In this document: positions 48,891 to 60,669 of the stretch, in pieces
Numbering within the stretch: position 1 is the stretch's first letter
How the letters are laid out: each line of letters opens with the position of its first letter
Origin: Tolypeutes matacus
Taxonomy: Eukaryota > Chordata > Mammalia > Cingulata > Chlamyphoridae
Direction of reading: 5' to 3'
NCBI GenBank assembly: GCA_026826555.1
Contig: JAKSZT010054324.1
Span: 1,466,694 to 1,530,693 of the forward strand
Length of the DNA: 64,000 nt
Made by a program: the position numbers and the translations under genes
The notes under the pieces: generated by a model
What the model saw: only the letters and a program-made list of their open reading frames with translations
The model's database searches: none
What the model was told of the DNA's origin: nothing

Positions 48891-51395
48891 GCAGAAGTGA
48901 TTAAATTATTCAAGCAGATATTACACAGAAATGCAAGATTTTCCTCATCAAGTGATATACATTTTATCTACAAAATGCATTTCAAATCTGTCTACTTCTC
49001 TCCATTTCTTCTGCCTCTACTCTGGACTAAAGTACCAACAGCTGTCTCCTATAATAGCTTAATAATTTGTTTCTCTATTCATCTTTTGCAGGCTCCTCCT
49101 TCCATGTCCATCCAGTCTCCCCATATTCTCAGAGCCATTTGCTGCAAAGCTGCCAGAGTTACAAACACAAGCTTTAATTCTGTCATCCCATTCCTCTACA
49201 TAAAACCATTTTTTTGCCTTCCTATCACACCTATTTTCTCTTGCAATACCTGTAACAGTCTTTTAGAGTTGACAGTTCATGATTGTGACCCTTATAAACT
49301 TTATAAAGGCAGACAATTTTATTTTCTCAGTCATCTTAATTTAACCAATGCCTAGTATAGTCTAGTATTGATTTTAGATATGTAGCCTTTATGTTTTGGT
49401 TGAATGGATGAGATATATGAGAGAAACATTATCTTCAATTTGCAATGCTAAAATGGTGTGCTAAAAGTTAGTGATAGAGTGAGGATTGAAAGTCCACAAT
49501 TTATGGCTTGCATTTAGGAGGATGATAGGAGAAAGACAGAGAGAAATAAAGGATGTCTTCACAAGCAAATTGGAAGACAAGGAGAAAACCTTGTGGGAAA
49601 AACAAAATTAAAACTTCAGGTAAGACAAAAAGGTCCCTCTGGAATTGACAACCTGAGACCATCAATAGCCTTGAGGTGAACAACTGCATCAGACTGACAG
49701 AGGATGAGGGGGGTGAAGATTTTGCTAATGTCCTTGTTAGCTGGGAGATACTGGAAAATACTATTTGCAATGATGTAAGCAAAGTTAAGATTGTTGATGC
49801 CAGAGAGTTGAAGTAATCAAAGAATGAGGTTCTTTAGTTATAAATGCATTGCCTAGAATATATCAAATGCTCAATAAATGGTAGGTCTTAGGTTATCAGA
49901 AAGAGTAAATATTCATGTAATAAGCTTCAAATGCATTTTGTAGGTGGTAAAATGAAACATTACTATTTTTGCTTATTCAAATCATAATAAAACCAATGTG
50001 ATCATTGGTTCTCAGGTCATACCATTTGGGGAATAAGATAGCCATAAAATAGCATTTTACTGATACTTTCTCATCCTCTCTGCCCCAAATCTAATCTGCT
50101 ACATGTTTATCCTAAATTTTTCTGGAAATCACAAAGGAATATTTTATTAGAGCTGTAAGGACTAACTAATTACCTTGGATACCAGATGGTGTCAGTTTCC
50201 CTTCCCTGCTGGTCTCTAACCAGCACAACCTCCAAGAGACAGAGCTGTTTGACCAAGAGCTGCTATCTACCTAGAACACCACTTGTGCTACAGCAGCAAT
50301 GATCAAGAGTGTCACTCTTGGGTTGCAGTGCCTAATGTTGAAGGCAATGAAGGCATCACAGCTGGTACTCTTGCCATTGCCAACTGCCATCACAATTGCT
50401 GCATCTCTCATTGCTAATTCTGACACCAGGTTTGCCAGAGCCTTTTCAAATTACCCCAGTTGATTCCGGATGTGCCTTGCTCTCAGTGCCCCTGGGGTGT
50501 TGTAGAGTAGCAATTCACTCAGATTTCTTTTGCCTTTTCATTATTACTTCCTTACCCTAGGAATCAATTGTAAGTTCAATGATGCTGAAACTAGGGAAAT
50601 TATGCCATTCTCAGAATTACCTGCCTTTTCCAGTGTTCACATTCCCTCCTTTAATTTTAATTGTTCTTTCTTTGTTTTTGTTTGTTTTTTAAATAAGGAG
50701 ATTCTCAATTTCTTATATAAATAAGTTTTCTTCCACACCAAACTATTCATGCCAGGATTTTTCCATCCAGGGCACAAAGTCTGTCCCTAATATACTAATT
50801 CATTTTCTGAAACTATTAGAAGGCAATACTTGACTTGGCTTTCTGATATGTTCTGTATTGTACCTGAGGAAGAATGCAATTGAATTAATCGAATTTAGAA
50901 AGAAGAAATGTATGTATTGGGAAGGGGTGGGGTGTTGGTGAGATTGAATTAGAATCTATATTTTCAAAAGAACACTCATGCAATTTCTATGCACACTAAT
51001 GTTTGAGCAACAATTATCTAGATTCTAGATCACAGGAAAGAATCTTTAGAGATTATCAACAGCTAGTCAGCCCATTCTTTGCAATACAGAGTTCTAAAAA
51101 TCTATTATTCAATGAATTATTTGATTTATTCATCCCTTCAACAAATATATTTTCAGTTCCTATTTATGTTGTGATAAAAATGCTCATGGTCACTGGTCTT
51201 ATTGTACTTTCAAATTAATGGGGGAAACAGATTTTGAAGGAAAAAAAAAACAATGAATATTTTAAAAGGGGAAATATGGCAGGCTATGAAAAATGTGAAA
51301 ATAAACTAGGCTGTAACAGTGATATATGAAATTTGAGACTATTTGATAGTTACCTAGAGAGGATTTTAGGGCAAAACTTCCTGGACCTCAGCCCT
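48891..51395. other. Unassigned DNA; 152-codon frame without domain
   Basis: The plus-strand frame 48897-49355 is long for this AT content but has no recognisable domain. The underlying DNA near 49090-49300 resembles an ancient mammalian repeat ('gctgccagagttacaaacac ... ttctgtcatcccattcctct'). I regard it as non-coding. 50180-50480 is locally richer in GC; no family recognised. Confidence 0.4.
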
Positions 51396-51399
51396 CCCT

Positions 51400-51508
51400 G
51401 CCTCCCAATCCCACCTTGAGATTGTGATTCAGTGTTTCTGGGCTAATGTCCAAGAATGTGCATTCCTAACATGTTTGCCAGTTATGCTGCCACTCCGATG
51501 GTGACTCT
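51400..51508 (+). mobile_element. MER5-like DNA transposon remnant
   Basis: 'gattcagtgtttctgggcta ... aagaatgtgcattcctaaca' resembles the MER5A/B non-autonomous hAT element. Short and old. Confidence 0.45.
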
Positions 51509-51509
51509 T

Positions 51510-53254
51510 TGAGTATAAAGTGATGCTATTGGTTTCAGTGGTGCTGGTCTGTGAGGGGAGTAGGGTGGGGGTTGGTTTGGACTATCCATGGAACTGGGGA
51601 GAGGGTTGAGGGAAGGAGCAGCTGAACTCTGGGGATTTGCAGGTCTGTGGCTAAAACTACGACATTGGGAATTTTCTTTTGGCAAATATAGCAGGGTGTA
51701 GGGTGTTGGATGTATCAGGGAAGATACAGGACAGGGTGCACCTGGGGTAGGCATCTATGGAATATGTAAGTGGTGGAGACCCCTGCAATAAAGAAGAAAA
51801 TATTAAACTCCCATCCTGGGGAGTCCTGCTATGTTCTCAAATAGAGGGGCAAGAGTCTCTTGAGAACATAGGCAGTGCCTAATAAAAGAAAACAGACCAA
51901 TATATCAAGCTCTCAATATTGCTGCAAGTAACTATGAATCTTATTCTTCAAAACTGTGCCTCCCTGGCAACGAGGGATTAATACCAAGTGCCAACTGGGA
52001 ACACAACTGGAAAAAGACCTTGAATAAAAGGGGGAAATGGTAAAGACAAATGAGTTCAAGTGGCTAAGAGACTTCAAAGAGAGTCGGGAGGTCATCCCAG
52101 AGTAACTCTTATGCACACCTCAGTAGGAGCTCATAGAACATCTAAGTGCCTATCACCCCACTCAGTGGGTTTCCTGAGGGCTCCGGAGACACCCTGGTCC
52201 TATATAAGGGGGGATAGCCACAGAGACTGATGCCTTATCAGTGGGTTCTATTTTGGAATCTGTGCTCCTGAGAGTGACAGAATTAGACTCAAATAAGTCC
52301 TCCCTTCACATGGTTCACCAGTCCCTTCTATTCAAACCTATATGTGATGCTGGAGTTTTTAGGTATACTTCCAGAGACTGGAGCCTCCCGCCTACCTATG
52401 TGCCAGGTGTGCATGAAATCTAGGTGGAGCTGCAACTCCTACCCTACAGCTCAATAGACTCATCCAAGTCACCTGGCGAGGAGACAACGATGGGCAATGG
52501 CCATCCCAGGGAATGGAGAGGGCCTGCACCTGCAGTCAGGATCATCCCACCCACCATATCCATGGGATATAAGCCCTCTCTCACTTGGAGTTGGAGTGGA
52601 CATCACCATCCCAGTCCCCTCTGGATTGGGGGAAGAACTATGGACTAGAGTGGACTTGATGGTATTCTCTTGTTCACATATGGTGATTCTAGCAATGCAA
52701 GAAATTATAACAATGAGGTGGAGCCAGTGGCCACTTGACACTTTTGGGGTAGGGAGGGGATGAGCAGTTGAAATACAGGGGCTTCTTTGGGAGTTGGAGG
52801 TTATCCTGAGTACTGTTGTGGCAATGGATGTAGGGCATTTTAAATCAGCACACGCCACTCAGAACTGAGTGGGAGAGAGTGTGGTCTACAGTGTGAACTG
52901 TGCTCTATGGTTGGTGGCAAGGCTTCAGAATGTGTGGGTTCATTGAGGGTGGTGGGTCACACTGTGGGAGATGTTTATATGGGATGTGGTGGGATGTGTG
53001 GGAGGTGGGCAACATGGGAGTCCCAGTGGGTTCCATGTAATGTTGTGGGTAATCTAAGCACCTCTTAAAATATATGTATATATATATATATATATATATA
53101 AATAACATTTTTGTAAGCAAATACACATATATGCATATATATTTATATATCATTTTGCAAATGTTTGTATGTATTGTGAGAATTTTGATTTTTACCCATA
53201 ATAAAAATAAATAAATAAAGAAAGAAAGAAAATTAAAAAAAAAAAAAAAGTGAA
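51510..53254 (+). mobile_element. L1 3' end, subfamily A (long copy)
   Basis: This plus-strand copy matches 32956-34082 in reverse and extends further 5' ('ctggggagtcctgctatgtt', 'tccctggcaacgagggatta'). It ends with the AT-rich block ('cacctcttaaaatatatgta', TA run at 53075-53100, 'tttttacccataataaaaat') and an A-tail. Subfamily A is thus recent enough for the two copies to be readily aligned by eye. Overlapping frames at 52241-52858 on both strands are chance. Confidence 0.85.
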
Positions 53255-53257
53255 AGT

Positions 53258-53633
53258 TAGTGGTTACCATAGGTCCTAAGGGGAGGTGGGAGGGAAGAAT
53301 AGACTAGATGGAACATAGGGCATTTTTAGGGCATTAGAATTGTTCTGCATGATCTTGCAATAGCAGGTACAAGCCATTTTAAATTTTGTAAAAATATATA
53401 AAAGTGTATGGTCCAAAATGTAAATCATAATGTAAACCATTGACCATGGTTAGTAGCAATGCTTCAATATTTGTACATCAATTGTAACAAATGTACCATC
53501 CACATGTAAAATGTTATTAATAAGGGAAAGTGAAAAGCGGGAGGGCACTGGGTATATGGGAATCACCTATGTTCTCCACATGACTTTTCTGTAACCTAAA
53601 CCTTCTTTGAAGATAAAATGAAAAAAAAAATAA
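53258..53633 (+). mobile_element. L1 3' end, short copy
   Basis: It runs from 'agtggttaccataggtccta' to 'ttctgtaacctaaaccttct' and an A-tail. It is closest to the 3' part of the 16.7-17.1 kb copy. Confidence 0.8.
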
Positions 53634-53639
53634 GACACT

Positions 53640-55470
53640 GGGGGAATATATGGAAGAAAACATTACTATACATAGAAGACAACAGATCTTACAGTGATGA
53701 AAGACATAATGCCAAAAAATATTTTTTTTATTTAAAATTTTAAAAAGAATTTTTTTTTTTGTATTTTATATGTTATTTTTAAAAATATCATTATTATTTC
53801 ATTTTTTCTTATTTTTATTTGGTTATTTTCTTGGCTTCATCTTTGGAGAGGTTTTGGATCACAGAAGGGCCACAACTGTGACAAGGGAGGATCATTGGTG
53901 CAGGGTGTCAGTGATGGGGAGATGCATGGGAAGGTATTCACCTGGGGCAAGCCTCTAAGGCATATGAATGTGTTCAAATGTTCATGGGGCATTGTCATGG
54001 TGGATGGAGAGCCACACAATAACTGAAAGAATATAGAATTGCCAACCTGGTGAGTTCTGCTACATTCTCTATTGGGACAGCAAGAGTCCCCTAAGTACAG
54101 GTGTGGGGCCTAGTGAATGCGGATGTACTATTGTGCCAGACCCTTGACATTGATGATTGTACTTATGAACCTTTTCTTTTCAAATTGAAACTCAGCTTAG
54201 TATTATATGTTGCCAAAGAGTTACCTCCTGAGGGCCTCTTTGTTGCTCAAACGTGGCCTATCTTTAAGCCAAACTCAGCATATAAATGCACTACCTTCCC
54301 CTAGGTGTGTAGCATGACTCCCGGGGATGAGCCTCCCCAGCACAGAGGGATTACTACCAAGCACCAATTAGCAATGCACCTGGAAAAAGACCTTGACCAT
54401 ACAGCAAAAATGGCAAATACAAATAAGATTTTATGGCTAAGAACTTTCAAAGTGAGTTGGGATGTCATTCCAGAGGTTACGCTTATGCATGTCTCAGCAC
54501 GATCTCATTGACTGCCACAGTAAATAGTGCCACAAATAGTGGGACTTCTGAGGGCTTTAGAGACATCCAGACACTATATGCAGGGTAGACAGCTCAAGAG
54601 TTTGGAGCCCTGCCAGTGGGCCTTACCTTGGAATTTATGCTCCCCAGTGTGACAGAGTTGGACTCATTTGTGGTTTCCCTACACATGGCTCTCCTGCTCC
54701 TTCTATTTGAACCTATGTTAGTACTACACTTGATAGGTGTATGTCCAAAGACTTAAATCTTTGGACTGTCCATGTGCCAGTTGGGCCCTGCATCTCAGCA
54801 CAGTTGCAACATCTACTCTCCAGTTCACTGGACTCATCCAGGACAACAAACAAGGTGATTAGGATGGACAACGCTGATCACAAGGAAGAGAGAGAGTGCA
54901 ACTGCATGCAAGATAGTCCTATCTATCTGCCCCATCGGATCTAAGCTCCCTCTCAATTAGAGGTGGAGTGGGCATCACTACCCCAGAATCCTCAGGATTG
55001 GGGAATGAATGATGGACTAGAATAGACTTACTGTTATTCTGCTATAGATTAATTGTTATTTTAGCAATGGGAGAACTTTTATCATTGATGTAGAGGCAGT
55101 GGTCACTAGAGGTTCTGAGGAGAGGGACAGGGAAAAATAGGTGTTATATTGTGGCACTTTCGAGACATTGGAATTGTCCTGAATGACGTTGCAATGACAG
55201 ATATGGGACATTATATATTTTGCCCTAACTTACCAAATTGTGCAGTTCAGAGTGTCAACTATAGTGTAAACTATAATCCATGGTTAGTGGCAATGCTGCA
55301 AAATCTGTTCATCAATTATAACAAATGTACCACACTAATGAAGGATGTTGTTAATGTGTGAAAGACTGGGAAGGGAGGGAATGGGGAATATGGGAATCCC
55401 TTTTATTTTTCATGTAATATTTATGTGATCTAAAGCCTCTTTAAAAATAAAAAGAAATTAATTAAACAAA
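53640..55470 (+). mobile_element. L1 3' end, subfamily B (long copy)
   Basis: About 1.8 kb of L1 3'UTR in order: T-rich start, 'cacaactgtgacaagggagg', 'tggtgagttctgctacattc', 'gcatgactcccggggatgag', 'cctcaggattggggaatgaa', 'aattataacaaatgtaccac', and a tail 'ctctttaaaaataaaaag'. None of the frames inside (54101-55361) is a gene. It shows that this L1 lineage has an unusually long 3'UTR. Confidence 0.8.
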
Positions 55471-55479
55471 CAAACAAAA

Positions 55480-56040
55480 AAATAAAGGGTATAGAGTGTA
55501 ACAGTAGACCTTTCTACCAAAGTAAGCAATGGTTTGGATTGAATTTAATATGATATCTAGTTGGATGGTGAGAAAATGAATAGCAGAGATATTAATATAT
55601 ATGAAAACTCTGAGGTAAAAGAGAAAAGGGAAACAGAAAGCATGGAGAAAGTGAGGAAGCCTCTAAGTAGGGAGGGAGCAGGGAGGAAGAGTAAGAAAGA
55701 TTGTTTAAAAATGTGTAAGGACTGCAGTGAGCCCGGAATGTAGACACCTAAAGGAGCGATGTGGTTCCTCAGGAGAGAACTTGCAGTCTTGTAATCCTTT
55801 GAACTGATTCTGTTACCAAGGCCCATTAGAAACGTTGAAGATGTTTAAGCAGGAAAGTTAACTGACTGGAATCGTAGTTTGTAGTTTTTATATACATCTG
55901 ATGAAGAATATATTGGCTGGAGCCAAATGTAGGAAGAGATAGCCCACGAAAAAATATGGCTGTGGTTCAGGAAGATGTGAGATTGACCGAGTTTACAGTG
56001 GTGGTATCCCTGGTGATAAAAGAAGTTTAAAGGACAGCAG
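55480..56040. other. Unassigned old repeat-like DNA
   Basis: Phrases such as 'agatgtttaagcaggaaagt' (55837-55856) and 'ggagccaaatgtaggaagag' are shared with the ancient repeat of 44.0-44.5 kb. No gene seen. Confidence 0.4.
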
Positions 56041-56583
56041 CACAAATGGTGGAGTAAGGAATTTTCAGGGTACTTCTTTCAGCAGAAACATTGAAAAATT
56101 GGCAAAAACTATCAGAATTAACTTTATCATAACTCTGGAAGATAGTAAAAGTTTATAGAAAACAAATCAAACACTTTATCAGTTTTTAACTTACCCCTGC
56201 ACACATCCATCCCTAGCACTGGCTCTGTCCTTAACACCAGCCTGCATTCCAGTGTGAGTTCCTTGTTCCAGAGGGAACAGAGTGGATCTTGTTCCCAAGA
56301 ATTATGCTTATCTGTTTTGATCTGCCTGGAGACTCCATGCAGGACTGACACAGGGACTTGTCTTTACTTTGCCTGATGCAGAACTCTCTCAGGGCAGAGA
56401 AACAGCTATAGGGAGATGTTCCTTGTAAACACTGAAAGGCAAGTGAACAAATCCCTTCCATCTAGTGCAAAAGATAATAGTGGGGCTGGTGGGGAGGACA
56501 GATGTATTGAAAGTCTGGGAATTAAAGCTGGGAATGAGATACTTTGGGGAATAACGGTTTTGAAAAGCTCTCATGATAGTGGA

Positions 56584-57016
56584 TGTCTTCATTATTTTTG
56601 GGCTACAGTAACAAAATGCCACTAACTGTGTAGCTTAAAAACAATGTAAATTTATTGTCTCACAGTTCTATAAGCTGGAAGTCCAAAATCAAGGTATCAG
56701 TAAGGCCAGGCTTCTTCTGAATTCTGTGGTGAAGACTCTTCCATGCCTTTCTCCTGGCTTCTGATGGTGACTTGATGACAATCTATGGCATTTTCTGCCT
56801 TAGTCATCACATGGCATTCTCCCATCTGTCTGTGTGCCAAATTCTCCCTTCTTATAAAGACAACAGTAATATTAGATCAGAGCCTACCCTAATCCAATAT
56901 GGTTTATTTTAACTAATAACATCAACAATGTCCTTATTTCCAAAGAATGTTGCATTTGTAGAGCTAGCAGTAAGAGTCTGAATATATCTTTGGGGGGACA
57001 CAATTCTATCTATAAG
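56584..57016 (-). mobile_element. MLT1-like LTR (ERVL-MaLR)
   Basis: The plus strand is the reverse of an MLT1 LTR: 'ctcacagttctataagctgg', 'agtccaaaatcaaggtatca', 'catcacatggcattctccc', 'ttggggggacacaattcta'. Its length (about 433 bp) is near the family size. Confidence 0.85.
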
Positions 57017-57123
57017 AAATTCCCTGCATATGCCCAGGGTAAGACACACACTCTTAAAAGACCTGAAATAAACCATAAACGTTCACATTTGGTTGACTTT
57101 GAGGCTCAGCACAAGCAGAAAGT

Positions 57124-57344
57124 AAAAGGTACAGCAGAAGGAAGCGGCTGTGGCTCAATCAGTAGGGCTCCCGTTTACCATATGGGAGGCCCCGGGTTCG
57201 ATTCCCGGGGCCTCCTGGTGAAGGCAAGCCCGCCCGCACGGCGTGGTTAGCTGACCCGGCGAGCACAAGCAGCAAGGGGGGGATAAATGAATAAATAAAT
57301 AAAATCTTTAAAAAAAAAAAAAAAAAAAAAAAAGGTACAGCAGA
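57124..57344 (+). repeat. Perfect 15-bp TSD around the young SINE
   Basis: AAAAGGTACAGCAGA is present at 57124-57138 and again at 57330-57344, identical in both copies, so the SINE is recent. Confidence 0.95.
57139..57330 (+). mobile_element. Young tRNA-derived SINE (type I)
   Basis: A box in TGGCTCAATCAGTAGGG (57151-57167) and B box GGTTCGATTCC (57195-57205) give an internal RNA polymerase III promoter. The tRNA-related head (about 80 bp) is followed by a GC-rich body that includes 'aaggcaagcccgcccgcacg', then GGATAAATGAATAAATAAAT and a long A-tail (24 A). L1 enzymes would supply mobilisation. The intact promoter, pure tail and identical TSD mark a recent insertion. Confidence 0.95.
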
Positions 57345-57944
57345 CCTGTAAATGGCTTGGCTAAGCATTGGAGCAGTGTCCCAACACAGAGCAGATCATC
57401 AAAGACCAGTATCTTTATTCATTTCCTTTTTTTTCTTTTCTTTTATTTTTTCTTCAGAAGTTTAAAAAAATCTCTGTTAAACTACTAGCTGACCTGTGAG
57501 CTAAAATAACAAATAATTCTAAGACCACTCATGACAAAAAATAATGAAGTCATAAAATAATTTGGAAAAGTGACTAAACAAATAAACAACCACAATCCAA
57601 AGAAACATAGTAGATCCTGGGGAGTAATCAGAATCTGATTTCCAGAATTAATACATCATAATATCCAAAATGTCTAATTTCCAACAAAAATTACAAAGCA
57701 TGAAAGGAACAAGAAAATATGGCCCATTCACAGAAAAAAAAAAAAAAAAAAAAAGAGAGAGAAATGAACAGAAACTGTCCCTGAGGAAACACAGACATTG
57801 GAATTACTAGATAAAGACATACATCAACTGAGTCCTTTAGGCTGTAATTAAATGACACTAGACAGTAATTTGATGCATACAAAGAGAAAAAAGCATCTGT
57901 AAAGATAAGTACCTAAGTGTCTTCATTTACAAAGGAGTCTATGA

Positions 57945-58370
57945 CAAATACTACATAATGGGTTGATTTAACAACAGGAATTTAGGTTTAGGAGGCCAGA
58001 AGTCCAAAATCAAGGCATCAGCGAGGCAATGCTTTCTCCTGGAGTGGGTAGCATGCTGGTGATGGCAGACTTCAATCCTTGGGGTTGCCTATCTTCCCAT
58101 AGTGATGGTCTCATCATCTCTTCCCATGGCTTTCTCTGGTTTCAAGCTTTTCTCTATAAGGCTTTCAGTGATATGGATTAAGACCCTTCCTTATTCAGGT
58201 TTGCCACACCTAAACAGGATCTTAGAAAATCCTCTTCACTGAGTCCACACCTTAACTGATAGTACATCTTCAAAGAGTCCTATTTACAAGTGGGTCCACA
58301 CCTACAGGTATAAGAATTAATATTAATAACCTGTCTTTTGTTTGGGTACATGACTCAATCTATGTTACTA
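57945..58370 (-). mobile_element. MLT1/MST-like LTR
   Basis: Reverse of an ERVL-MaLR LTR: 'taacaacaggaatttaggtt', 'agaagtccaaaatcaaggca', 'ggcagacttcaatccttggg', 'gagtcctatttacaagtggg'. More diverged than the 56584 copy at its ends. Confidence 0.75.
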
Positions 58371-58379
58371 GGTAAATAT

Positions 58380-59325
58380 AAAAGTAAGAGTCTTCCTAGT
58401 GTGGAAGACTACATTTAGCCAGTAGACTTTTATGGCAGCAGCCTACAATGAGATGGGTTAGGCCAGGACTGAAAAACAACACCTGTTTCTTCTTTGTGTT
58501 TGTTTTTGTTTTTTTCTTTTTTCTTTGTTTTTTAATAGTTGATTGCTGTTTAGTATTTGTATGGGAAGCCTTGAAGACCTGGAATACTCTTCCCTCTGTC
58601 ATAATTCTGTTATCAAAGACTTTTATGGAACAGAATATTTGTTTGTGCCAAAATGATTATGTAACATTATATTTTCATATTTTAATAATTAGTTATCTGA
58701 AAGATTCATATAAAATCTACCATGTGGTTGATGACATTGGATAGCTGGATGCTCACCTCAAGAAAATGGTTGTCCTCCAGATATCTCAATTGAATTAATT
58801 TTCCATGCAGGATTCATCAATTTAAACATTTTTGGTTACATTGTAGAGAATCATAACTAAAACTATTTGCAAATTTGATAGGTAAAAAGGGAAGCTTTCT
58901 ATTTCATTATGTCTATATTAATACCAGTGTATTTCAACTTTATTTTATCTTAAGTACTTAAGTACTTCTCTTCTGAAATATCTATATCTTTGGTACAAAT
59001 TTTATTTGGGCTTCAATGTTTGTCTTTGGGATCAGTTCTAAGTTGACACCAGTTCTTTACATAATAAACATCTTAATTTTTTTTTAAGTAAAAAAAATAC
59101 TAATTTATTTATAGTTTGTAACTCCTCTTTATTTTATGATATAAAAGGCAAATGCAAAAAACTATAATTATCCACATGTGTTAATGGACATGTAATATTT
59201 TTTGTAACAATAATAGCATAAGAGGAGGGATAGAGATGTAAAGAAGCAGTGTTTTTATATACTATTGAGGCTAAGTTGTTATTAATATGTAATAGATTAT
59301 TTTAAGTTTAAGATGTTAATTGTAA
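58380..59325. other. Unassigned AT-rich DNA
   Basis: No gene or repeat recognised. T-rich run at 58500-58540. The frames at 58396-58744 on both strands are low-complexity readings. Confidence 0.4.
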
Positions 59326-59329
59326 TCAC

Positions 59330-60665
59330 CAAAGTAACATTCATAAAATAACTATCTTACAGAAAAGGAAATGAGAAGGAAATCAAAATGGTACACTACA
59401 CTACAACACATCTATTAACCACAAAATAAGGCAGTAATTGAAGATTTGAGGAACAAAAAGAATATAAAATATATAGAAAACAAATAGAAAATGGCAGTAG
59501 TAAGTCCTTTCTTAACAGTAATTACTTTAAATATAAATGGATTAAAATTTCCAATTAAAGGGCAGAGTTTGGAAGAATGGAATCATATGTTGTCTACAAA
59601 AGATTCACCTTAGATTCAAAGAAACAAATAGTTTGAAAGTGAAAGGATGGAAAGGATATTCCATGGAATTAGTGACCAAAAGAGAACAAGGGTGGTTATA
59701 CTAATAAAAGAAAAAATGGACTTAAAGTCAAAAATTGTTACCAGAGACAAAGAACAAATAAATATAACAATTATTAGTATCTACACACCGAATAATAGAG
59801 ACCCAAGAAATAGATGCAAAATTTTACAGAATTGAAAAAGAAATAGTTCAACACTAATAGCTGGAAACTTCAATATCCCACTTTTGAAAATGGGTAGAAG
59901 AACTATACAGAAGATCAAAAAGGAAATTGAATACTTGAACAACACTATAAATCAACCAGACCTAACTGACAGATACAGACCACTCCACCAAACAACAGCA
60001 GAATGTGCATTCTTCTCCAGTGTCCATGGAACATGTACCAAGATAGATAATATCCTGTTTCATGCAACAAATATCAACAAAGTTAACATGGTATAGAAGC
60101 TGTAGAAAAAAGTCTGGTTTATCGTAAATAAGTCAAATATACAATTAACATACGGCCCAGCAATTTCACACCCAGGTATAAATGCAAATGAATTGAAAAC
60201 AGGTCTTAAAACAAATACTTGTACATGAACATTCATAGCAACACTATTCACAATAGCCAAAATGTGGGGAAAAAAAACAAATGCCCATCAAATTTGTGTA
60301 TCCCTACAATGGGTTTATTGTTCAGCCATAAAAAGGAACAAAGTGCAATAATACTACAACATGGATAAGCCTTGAAAACAAGAAGTCAGAAGCAAAATGC
60401 TACATATTGTGTCATTCCATTTATATGAAAGATCCAGAGTAGGTAAAATCATAGCATCAGAAAGCAGATTAGTAGTTGACAGGGATTAGGAGAAGGCAGG
60501 AATGAGGAGTGACTTCTTAATGGGTATGGAGTTTCCATTTGAAGCGATGAAGTCCTGGAGCAAGATAAGGGTTATGGTTGCACAACAATGTTAATGTACT
60601 TAATGCCACTGAATTGGTTAAAATGGTTATTTTATGTTATGTGTACTTTACACAATTAAAAAAAC
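59330..60665 (+). mobile_element. Old L1 with internal deletion
   Basis: 59500-60095 follows the ORF2 endonuclease course ('ctttaaatataaatggatta', 'ttgtctacaaaagattcacc', 'acaattattagtatctacac', 'agcagaatgtgcattcttct'). A 62-codon frame (59647-59835) and a 70-codon frame (59884-60096) are remnants. At about 60095 it jumps to the L1 C-terminus/3'UTR ('cattcatagcaacactattc', 'attgttcagccataaaaagg', 'aattggttaaaatggttatt'). The RT domain is absent. The tail is the 'cacaattaaaaaaac' end. Confidence 0.85.
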
Positions 60666-60669
60666 AAGA

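Larger units (their letters stand above)
56042..57900 (+). mobile_element. Old L1 5' region, interrupted twice
   Basis: Pieces at 56042-56583, 57017-57138 and 57345-57900 follow the 5'UTR-to-ORF1 course of old L1 elements. Marks are 'acattgaaaaattggcaaaa' and 'actctggaagatagtaaaag' in the first piece, and 'tccaaaatgtctaatttcca' and 'gaaactgtccctgaggaaac' in the last. An MLT1-like LTR and a young SINE have landed inside. A-run at 57736-57756. Confidence 0.7.

Noticed and set aside
48897..49355. 152-codon frame as a possible gene
   Set aside because: No domain, no splice context, and the DNA resembles an ancient repeat.
14293..57330. Genuine tRNA genes at the SINE heads
   Set aside because: A and B boxes are present but the acceptor stem and anticodon arm are not intact, and each is followed by a SINE body and A-tail.
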